Source: Pseudomonas sp. A-1
GTDB taxonomy: Bacteria > Pseudomonadota > Gammaproteobacteria > Pseudomonadales > Pseudomonadaceae
Reading direction: 5' to 3'
DNA length: 44,655 nucleotides
Assembly (NCBI RefSeq): GCF_004801855.1
Contig: NZ_SSTC01000034.1
Span: forward strand, 1-44,655
Part shown: positions 11,401 through 17,736 of the stretch, in pieces
Layout: every line of letters starts with the position of its first letter
Position numbering within the stretch: the first letter of the stretch is position 1
Notes under the pieces: model-generated
Seen by the model: only the letters and a program-made list of their open reading frames with translations
Databases searched by the model: none
What the model was told of the DNA's origin: nothing
Position numbers and translations under genes: made by a program

Positions 11401-11781
11401 CACGTAGCAGGGCGCGAAGCCGGCGGAGTTGCCGCCGCCGGGATAGCGTGGCCCGTTCACCTCCTCGGTACGGTTGGCGATACGTCCCGGCCCCGTGCCG
11501 ATGCAGTTCCCTGACGTGCCGCTCGGTGTGGTGTAGCGGATGCCACCGGTGCTGCCCAGGCCGTGGGCGCTCGAGCCGAGGGCGATCACCTCGCCGGCCT
11601 GGGCATACACCTCGATGGAGTTCCTGCGCGGAATACCGGCAAAGGTCGTCAGTCCCGAGGTGTTGTATTCCAGCCAGGCGCGCAGCCCCGAGGCCCCGCT
11701 CGGGTGCAGGTTGCGACTGCCCTCGGCCCAGGCCAGCGTCCCCACGGCCAGCAGCAGCAGGCCCAGCAGCATCCGGTTCAT
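8434..11781 (-). CDS. Exported 1115-aa DUF11 / SdrD-B-like surface protein
   Basis: Function unknown. A Sec signal peptide is evident (MNRMLLGLLLLAVGTLAWA, cut before EG). The N-terminal ~500 residues are Gly/Ser/Asn-rich beta-type sequence without a family I can name. Then come a DUF11-like Ig repeat (~510-620, LRIVKTADFAPVGRGG...), two SdrD-B/Cna-B-like modules (~648 ISGQVYEDLQGNGVRDGGED; ~761 LEGRVFEDNG), the segment GSTLYLPHTFTAPSRG, which is shared with the 889-aa neighbour, a Ca-site-like GDANCNGSLDAGE (~926) and a final DUF11 repeat (~1016-1110). There is no sortase, autotransporter or lipobox signal. Its ATG is 3 nt after the stop of the barrel gene with GGAG upstream, so it is translationally coupled and last in the cluster. 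Confidence 0.85.
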   Translation of the reverse strand: MNRMLLGLLLLAVGTLAWAEGSRNLHPSGASGLRAWLEYNTSGLTTFAGIPRRNSIEVYAQAGEVIALGSSAHGLGSTGGIRYTTPSGTSGNCIGTGPGRIANRTEEVNGPRYPGGGNSAGFAPCYVTVPAGETGIWRVEFLGPDGAATNPPTGLLANAIWSQPSTGSLIAAWDVTVFQSASSNTPLSGRVWADYLPLNSGGNGNNYVYLNVYVLNNEGYLFSQQQVVDPFGYIFFANNRGFLSSSTGNPVFKSLATSSGVLQAGYSFHRPDQSDSGINVTHKTFFNPPAADLPSEASYWAGGDDWLRLALPILPPQVEDVRFVGKDGTSGQAAGVSGGGGTFYYTNSASETLSVRIVIPLSANGVNVDRVLTGVAPPGEGSLVWDGLDGAGNPIYTSGTLSYNFTATLFGGEIHFPFFDVERSQRLTVRRLNGPSASQWPDDLLYWDHSLVAGSGQPVPLTNLEGLSSSSSPAMSYSGTWGNEKGLDAWTYVPSDQPAVSSEVTVRTADLRIVKTADFAPVGRGGAVAYTLTVDNLSSDTFARDARVQDSFAATLSGLRWSCEIVEPGLLPADQVSACATASGTGNLDALVSLRAGARAVFRIRGTLSAAAGATLSNTATVSRAADAADPALANNTSTVVIATEPGHAISGQVYEDLQGNGVRDGGEDWAAGAPLWVSLVRDTGEVVESLQVNAGAGTYAFAGVPVGPYRLLVTDAELSASVASPAGFQFVAPVSGRLDLVVAGAASGQDFGLRRGGNLLEGRVFEDNGAGGGIAHNGIPDGAESGLAGVSVRLLDAGATQLAETRTAADGFYRFILPATGGDLEVVADTPAGFLSISESAGNIAAPDNPSPFDDRLRFTPAGGSYQGVDFGDVREPVLAPDQVRSSAPGSTLYLPHTFTAPSRGSVRFAVADPLPNPDIPGWDTRLFGDANCNGSLDAGEAVLGAALAVSAGQRHCLLLRVLVPSGAPINAQWRAALRAEMSYADAADQPLRSSARSVQDLVTASEREALVLLKAVDRGTAMAGDVLTYTLTYRNAGADSVSDVEIRDATPAYTVYVGGSAACRLPLPAGIASCTTSEAPAEGGVGAVVWRLGGALPSGAEGRVEYRVRVEGM

Positions 11782-11784
11782 CGC

Positions 11785-14700
11785 TCACTCCAGCCAGCGC
11801 AGGTTGTTTTCGTCGAACTTGAAGCGCAGGCGCAGATAGGGCCCCTGCTGCGTGTAGTCGACATCCTCGAAATCCCGGTCGTGGTAGCCGGCGAAGTTGT
11901 AGCCGCCCGACACCCACAGGTTCTTCGCCAGCAGGTAGCCGACCTCGGCGCCGTAGCCGTACTGGGTGCTGCCCGGATCGAACAGACGGCTGACGTTGAA
12001 GCCCAGGTCCCAGCGCTCGGAGAGGTCGTACAGCACTCGCCCGGACAGCAGGTGGCCGGTGAAGCGGTTGTCGACGTCGCCATTGTCGTCGTTCACCTGC
12101 TTGAAGGCATAGCGGCCGGACAGGACCCACTGGCGGTGCGGCTGGTAGTTGACGTGGCTGGACAGCACGTGGGCGTGGCGGCGCTCGTCCTCCTGCTCGT
12201 CGCGGTCGTAGCGCGACTCGTAGCGCCCCAGCCAGTTCCAGCGGTTGACCTCGGTCTGCCGCCAGGCCAGACCGAGACGCAGGCGGTTGCGCAGCAGGTC
12301 CCCGGAGTCGTCGGTCAGCCGCTCGACCAGCGACACGGTGTTCTTGCCGAGGAAGCTCCAGTCGCTCGACAGCCGGCGCACATAGCTGACCGTGTGCAGC
12401 AGGCTGTTCTCGGTGTCGCTCTCGCGCCATTCCAGGCGGGTGCCGCCCTTCCACAGCGGGTTGGCCGTGTAGTGCAGGCCGAGGGCGATGGCACTGTTCT
12501 CCTGGGACAGGCCGTCGAGCGGGTGCACCCGCTCGAACTGGGTGGTCAGGCGCAGGCCCGGCTGCAGCGCCCAGCCGTTGCGCAGGCCCATGGCCGCCTG
12601 GGCCGAGGGGCCGTCGATGGCGTCGCGCACCCGGTATTCGCTGAACACGTTGCCGTCCTCGCGGTAGTCGTGGTCGAGGCCGAACACCGTGGTGTTCTGC
12701 TGCTCGCTCAGCTCGGACAGGCCGAAGGCGCCGCTCAGGCTGGAGATCAGTTCATGGCGGGCATACAGGCGGCCGCGCTGGCTGATCTGGTAGTCGCCGC
12801 CGATGCCGAACATGCGGTTGGCGGAGGCGGACAGGTCCTGCTCGTACTCGCTGTAGACGTTGGCGCGCGGCAGGAAGTCGGGATTCCAGCCGAGCTTGCC
12901 GTAGGCCGAGGTGACGTCCCGCGCACCGGTGGCCAGGCTCTCGCCGAGGGGCGCGGCCTCGTCCTCGCGGGTGTAGCGCAGGCCGGTGGCCAGGGTGACG
13001 CGCGGCGTCAGCGCATACTCGGTGCCGCCGTAGAGGCCCTGGCGGCGCCCGCCGGTGTCGAGGCTCTCGGTGTGCAGCGCCTCGGCGTTCAGGCGCAGCT
13101 GCTCGGTCACCCGCACCGCCGCGTTGACGCCCAGCTCGCGGCGCCCGGAGCTCAGCGCCGCGTTGGGGTTGTTGAAGGTCTCGTCGCTCTGCGCGGCGAA
13201 CACCCGCCCCTCGACGTCGCGACCGGTGCGCAGCCATTCGGCGCGCCAGGCGTTGCCGGCGCTCCCCAGGTCCTCCTCGGAGCGGGCGGCCTCCAGGGTC
13301 AGGCTGTGGTCCTCGGCCAGGGTCACGGTGGCGTTGAGGCCGAACAGCGAGTAGCCCTCCACCGGATCGTCGTTGCGCACCACCGAACCGCCGACCTCGA
13401 GGAACTCGGTGAGCCGGTAGCGGCCATCGGCGCCGTAGACCCAGAACGTCTCGCCGCCGCTGTCCACCTCCCAGGTGATGCGGATGAACACCGGGTTGAG
13501 GTTGGCGTCGACGCTGGCCACCGGCCGGCTGAACATGATCGAGCCGGCCAGCTCGTCGACGGTGTAGTCGACGAAGCGGGTCAGCGTGCGGCTTTCCAGG
13601 ACCACCGAGGGCTGGTTGCGGTCGCGCACGAGGATCTCGATCTGCTCGCTGTTGCGCAGGAAGCCCGAGCCGGGCAGGCGGTAGGGCCCGGAGATGCCCT
13701 GGGCACGGAACTCGTTGACCTGCTGGCGGCTGCTGTCATGGCTGGCGAACAGGTTGACCACCACGCGGTCGGTCTCGATGTGCTGCTGCACGCCGGTGAG
13801 ACTGCGGCTGTAGTTGGCCAACTGGCGGGCCGGCTGCGGATCGGCGGCGGTGTTGAAGTCGCCGTACAGCAGGTAGGAACGGCCCTTGTCGATGCGCACG
13901 TACAGCGGGCTGGTCGACTGCGCGTCGAAGCCCTTGATCGAACTGTCGCCGTAGACCGGATAGAAGCTCTCCGGCTCGATATCGCGGAACAGGCGGTCGC
14001 GGGTGTCCTTGTCGGAGTCGTAGGCCAGGGTCAGCAGGTAGTCGCCCTTGACCTTGCCCTTGAGGAACATCGAGCCGCGCGCGCCCACGCGGCTGTCGCC
14101 ACCGCCCCCGCTGAGGCGGCGGATGTCCTGCTCGAAGGTGTCCTCGGGGCTGACCGCGGCCATGGCATCGGCCGACAGGCGATTGATGCCGACCGCCCCC
14201 TCGATCACCCCGGTGGCGACCAGCGGCCGCAGGTAGGGAGTGAAGGCCAGCCGCTCCTCGGCCTCGAGCACCCCGCTGCTGACGCGGACCCGGGCGCTGC
14301 CGGGATCGGCCGGCGGAATCAGGTCGAACAGCGCCTCGCCGCCCTGCACCAGGGTCTGCACGCCCTCCTGCAGCGGATCGAGGTCCTCCGCGTCCCAGCG
14401 CCCGGCGCTGCTCTCCAGGGTGATCAGGGTGCGCGCGGTCACCGGCACGTCGTCGGCATCGCGCAGGCGCACCATCACCGGAATCGGCGTCTGGCCGTCG
14501 GCGACCCCGCCCGACGGCGGCAGCACCAGCAGGAGCTTGCCGGCGCGACCCGGCGCGATCAGGGTGATCTCGGTGGACTCGCGCAGGTTGCCGAAGGCGT
14601 CCAGCGCCTCGGCGCGCAGCCGGTTGCTGCCCGGCTTCAACTTGACGCCGATGTACTCCCAGGCCAGCAGCTGGCGACTGGGCATGCGCGCCCGCTGGCC

Positions 14701-17616
14701 GACCCGGCTGCTCGGCACTTCCTCGCCGTTGACCAGCAGGCGGAAGAAGGCGCCATCGCGGCCGACGAGGCGCACCGACAGGTCGGTGCCCGGCAGGGTG
14801 TCGCCGTCCGTCAGGTCCAGGAAGCCGAAGCGGTTGTCGCTGCGCTTGAGCAGCAGGCTCTCCAGGCTGACGCTGAGCGAGCGGCTGACCGGCGCCTCGC
14901 TCAGGCGTGCCGGTCGCGCGCGCTCCGCCCCGTAGGCCGCCAGCGGCGTCTCGGCGACTATCCGGCCACCGGCATCGAGCACGCCGCTGGCCGGGCGCGC
15001 GCGCAGGTCGTAGTTCGGCGCCGCCTCGGTGCGCAGGTGCGCGGTCAGCGCTTCCTCCTCGCTGCGCGCCGGCGGCGTCTCGCCGACGCTGCGCCGCCGT
15101 TCGATCTCCTCGCGGAGCGGCGCCGCGCAGGAGTCCGTGGCGAAGTCGGCGCGGTGCAGCTCGCCGTTTCGCAGGTCGACGAAGCGGCTCTGCGCATCGC
15201 CGGCCTGCCGGTTGGCGATGGTCTCCATCTCGGCGCCCGCCGGCAGGGTGATGGGGTCGAGCTTGAGGCTGTGGGTCCGCGGCGACACGCCGTAGAAGCT
15301 GTACTTGCCCTCGCTGTCGGTAATCACGAAGCTGCCGTCGTCGAGGTACAGGCGCACGCCGGGGATCCCCGGCTCGCCGGAATCCTGCACCCGGTTGCGG
15401 TCGCAGTCGGCGTACACCTTGCCGAGGATGAAGGCGTCGTCGGCGAACACGCCCTTCTCGATCTGCACGGCAAAGCGCGCCAGGTTGGAGGAGACGTCGC
15501 CGCTGTGCGCCTGGGCCTGGTTGATGCCGTCGCCGGCGGTGGCGCCGCTGCCGACGCGGACCGTGTAGTCCAGCTGCAGGCTCCTGCCGCTGGCCAGGCT
15601 GCCGACCCGGAACACCAGGCGGCGCCCCGGCAGGCGCGCCGGATCGACCGTCAGCTCGCGATCCTGGCGGGTACTGCCGGGCAGATAGGTGAAGCCCGCC
15701 GGCAGGCGATCCTCGATGACCAGGTCGTCCAGCACCCGGCCGGTGTTGTTGCTCAGGCGCAGGGTGTAGCGCAGCGTCTCGCCGATCTCGACGCTGTTGC
15801 GTGCCCCCTGCTTCTGCAGGGCCAGGCCGGACAGCGTGCCGGGGTCGAGGGGAACGTCGAGGAGCACCGCGGCATCGACGCGGAAGCGCCCGCCGAACGA
15901 GCCGTCGCCGATGCGCCGGCCCGCCGGCTGCTGCGCCGCCGGCACCTGCGAGGGGAAGCGGTAGCCGTTGGGCGGGGTGACTTCCAGCCGGTAGTCGCCG
16001 GCCGCCACCAGGGGGAACTCGTAGCGGCCGTCGGGGCCGGTCACCACGCTGCTCGGCGCCGGCTGGGCATTGAAGTCGAACACCGTGGCCGGCCGCTCGC
16101 CGGCCGCGCCGATCTCAATCAGGCGCACCGTGGCCCCGGCCAGCGGCGCGCCGCTCTGCGAGTCGAACACCACGCCGGCCGGGTCGATCAGCACGGCCGC
16201 CACCAGCGTCTGCCCGGCGCAGCTCAGGGTGGCGGTCACCGTGTCGCTGGAGGCGACCTGCACGGTGCCGTCGCTGCTGACCTGGCGATTCTGCGGCCAG
16301 GGCGCGGTCGGTACGCTGCTCAGCACGAAGATGCCGGTATTGGGACCGGTCTCGGTGATCGTCAGGGTTTCCAGGTCGCCGGACAGCGCCGTGCTGAGGT
16401 TCAGCGGCCAGCTCTCGATGCTGGCGGCGCCGAGGTTGCAGGCGGCAGCCTCGGCCCGCAGGTTGAGCGGCAGGCCGCTGCTGCTCAGGGTGACCTTGTC
16501 GACCAGCCGCGGGTCGCGGTAATCCAGGGCGCCGGGCTGGACCGGCAGACTGACCCGGGCCGGATTCGACTCGACGCGCTGCTCCTGCGCGCCGACCAGG
16601 CCTTCCACCGTCGCCGTGTTGACGACGGTCCCGCTGGCCGCGGCGCCCAGGCGCAGGTCGAACTCCAGTTCGGCCTGGCTCAGCGCCGCCGGAGCGGGGA
16701 AGCCGAAGGCGATGGCGTCGATGCGCCCGCGCTCGGCCGGCGCCTGGCTCTGGTACTCGTCGCGCGGCATGCCGGCCAGGTGGTACAGCGCCTGGGCGCC
16801 GCCGCCGGCCACGAAGGCGACGAACTCGGTGTTGGTCGGCAGCGGATCGCGGACCAGCAGCAGCTCCTGCAGGGCGCCATCCACCAGCACCGGCTTCGGC
16901 CGCCAGCCGTCGCCGCTGTTCAGCGCCAGGCGATAACGCAGCGTCGCGCCGGGGATCGCGGTCTGCGGGGTGACTTCCTTGTCCAGGCGCGGGGCGACCG
17001 TGGAGTCGATGGTGACGCTGTCGTCGACCTGCGCCGAAGCCCCAGCCGCGCCATGCGCCGACAGCTGCAGGAGTGCCTGGCGGCCGTAGGCGAGCGCGGC
17101 GGGCACGCGGGCGGTGAGGAGCAGGTAGAGGCGCTGGCCCGCGGCCAGCGTCAGGCTGCTGCCCGGCGGCAGCGACGGCTCGCCGGCGTCGGCCAGGCCA
17201 TTGCCGTTGAGGTCCTGGGTCAGTGCCAGCTCGTTGAGGTCGAAACCGTCGCCACTGCGGTTGGCGAACTGCAGGGTCAGCGTCGTGGCGACGTTGCCCG
17301 TGTTGATCAGGGTGTGGGCGAGCGCGACGCTCGCACCGGCGGAACTCCGTACCGCCAGGTCGGGCAGCAGGGCGATGCTCTCCACCGCCGCCACCTCGGT
17401 CTCCACGGTGTTGGAGCGCAGGCGCACCAGGCTGCCGTCCGTCTGCCGGTATTCGGCCTGCGCCTGGTTGCTGATCAGGCTGCCCGCCGACGGGGTGGTG
17501 CCGGCCCAGGCAGCGACGGCCAGACCGAGCAGCAGCAGGCCGCACAGGATCCCGCGCAGGATGCGGCGGGTGCCATGGGCGAGCGCGACTGCGGGCATGT
17601 CGGCGGAAGTCAGCAT
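11785..17616 (-). CDS. ~1943-aa DUF11 / SdrD-B-like protein with C-terminal outer-membrane beta-barrel
   Basis: Function unknown; probably an outer-membrane protein. It has a signal peptide (RRILRGILCGLLLLGLAVAA then WAG), a DUF11-type N-terminal region opening SAGSLISNQAQAEYRQTDGS, a Ca-site-like TQDLNGNGLADAGEPSLPPG (~133-151), a carboxypeptidase-regulatory-like insert (~500-560), a DUF11 repeat (~592-655) and an SdrD-B-like module (~725, ILGKVYADCDRNRVQDSGEP). From ~1180 to the end it alternates short amphipathic strands with turns (e.g. SLTLEAARSEEDLGS, RLNAEALHTESLD, YEVG-type strands), typical of a large barrel. The last strand, GPYLRLRFKF, is followed by nine more residues. The start is uncertain: ATG 17616 or 17598, neither with a good Shine-Dalgarno; the frame is open to 17730. 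Confidence 0.83.
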   Translation of the reverse strand: MLTSADMPAVALAHGTRRILRGILCGLLLLGLAVAAWAGTTPSAGSLISNQAQAEYRQTDGSLVRLRSNTVETEVAAVESIALLPDLAVRSSAGASVALAHTLINTGNVATTLTLQFANRSGDGFDLNELALTQDLNGNGLADAGEPSLPPGSSLTLAAGQRLYLLLTARVPAALAYGRQALLQLSAHGAAGASAQVDDSVTIDSTVAPRLDKEVTPQTAIPGATLRYRLALNSGDGWRPKPVLVDGALQELLLVRDPLPTNTEFVAFVAGGGAQALYHLAGMPRDEYQSQAPAERGRIDAIAFGFPAPAALSQAELEFDLRLGAAASGTVVNTATVEGLVGAQEQRVESNPARVSLPVQPGALDYRDPRLVDKVTLSSSGLPLNLRAEAAACNLGAASIESWPLNLSTALSGDLETLTITETGPNTGIFVLSSVPTAPWPQNRQVSSDGTVQVASSDTVTATLSCAGQTLVAAVLIDPAGVVFDSQSGAPLAGATVRLIEIGAAGERPATVFDFNAQPAPSSVVTGPDGRYEFPLVAAGDYRLEVTPPNGYRFPSQVPAAQQPAGRRIGDGSFGGRFRVDAAVLLDVPLDPGTLSGLALQKQGARNSVEIGETLRYTLRLSNNTGRVLDDLVIEDRLPAGFTYLPGSTRQDRELTVDPARLPGRRLVFRVGSLASGRSLQLDYTVRVGSGATAGDGINQAQAHSGDVSSNLARFAVQIEKGVFADDAFILGKVYADCDRNRVQDSGEPGIPGVRLYLDDGSFVITDSEGKYSFYGVSPRTHSLKLDPITLPAGAEMETIANRQAGDAQSRFVDLRNGELHRADFATDSCAAPLREEIERRRSVGETPPARSEEEALTAHLRTEAAPNYDLRARPASGVLDAGGRIVAETPLAAYGAERARPARLSEAPVSRSLSVSLESLLLKRSDNRFGFLDLTDGDTLPGTDLSVRLVGRDGAFFRLLVNGEEVPSSRVGQRARMPSRQLLAWEYIGVKLKPGSNRLRAEALDAFGNLRESTEITLIAPGRAGKLLLVLPPSGGVADGQTPIPVMVRLRDADDVPVTARTLITLESSAGRWDAEDLDPLQEGVQTLVQGGEALFDLIPPADPGSARVRVSSGVLEAEERLAFTPYLRPLVATGVIEGAVGINRLSADAMAAVSPEDTFEQDIRRLSGGGGDSRVGARGSMFLKGKVKGDYLLTLAYDSDKDTRDRLFRDIEPESFYPVYGDSSIKGFDAQSTSPLYVRIDKGRSYLLYGDFNTAADPQPARQLANYSRSLTGVQQHIETDRVVVNLFASHDSSRQQVNEFRAQGISGPYRLPGSGFLRNSEQIEILVRDRNQPSVVLESRTLTRFVDYTVDELAGSIMFSRPVASVDANLNPVFIRITWEVDSGGETFWVYGADGRYRLTEFLEVGGSVVRNDDPVEGYSLFGLNATVTLAEDHSLTLEAARSEEDLGSAGNAWRAEWLRTGRDVEGRVFAAQSDETFNNPNAALSSGRRELGVNAAVRVTEQLRLNAEALHTESLDTGGRRQGLYGGTEYALTPRVTLATGLRYTREDEAAPLGESLATGARDVTSAYGKLGWNPDFLPRANVYSEYEQDLSASANRMFGIGGDYQISQRGRLYARHELISSLSGAFGLSELSEQQNTTVFGLDHDYREDGNVFSEYRVRDAIDGPSAQAAMGLRNGWALQPGLRLTTQFERVHPLDGLSQENSAIALGLHYTANPLWKGGTRLEWRESDTENSLLHTVSYVRRLSSDWSFLGKNTVSLVERLTDDSGDLLRNRLRLGLAWRQTEVNRWNWLGRYESRYDRDEQEDERRHAHVLSSHVNYQPHRQWVLSGRYAFKQVNDDNGDVDNRFTGHLLSGRVLYDLSERWDLGFNVSRLFDPGSTQYGYGAEVGYLLAKNLWVSGGYNFAGYHDRDFEDVDYTQQGPYLRLRFKFDENNLRWLE

Positions 17617-17693
17617 GGAGGGGCGCGGAAACTCGTGGACGGATTGCCGGAGTCGGCCCCGGGGAAGCCCCCGGCGCCGGATTGTTCGCAAGG

Positions 17694-17728
17694 GCCGGGC
17701 CCGGCGGGCAGCGCCCGCCGGGCCCGGC
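17694..17728 (-). promoter_or_regulatory. Very stable 16-bp perfect hairpin between two DUF11 genes
   Basis: GCCGGGCCCGGCGGGC, loop AGC, GCCCGCCGGGCCCGGC: an uninterrupted 16-bp, all-GC stem starting 8 nt after the stop of the 889-aa gene in the transcribed direction and ending ~78 nt before the next ATG. No U-run follows (CCTTGCG), so it is unlikely to be a full terminator. It could stabilise the upstream message or reduce read-through into the barrel gene. Confidence 0.65.
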
Positions 17729-17736
17729 ACCGGGGC

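Noticed and set aside
7393-11514. 1373-codon plus-strand frame spanning the LysR gene and the 1115-aa gene
   Set aside because: Runs through two real genes in other frames and changes composition at their boundary; no domain recognised.
8363-12454. 1363-codon minus-strand frame overlapping the 1115-aa gene
   Set aside because: Arg/Pro/Ala/Gln-rich shadow in a different frame from two genes that have signal peptides and named domains.
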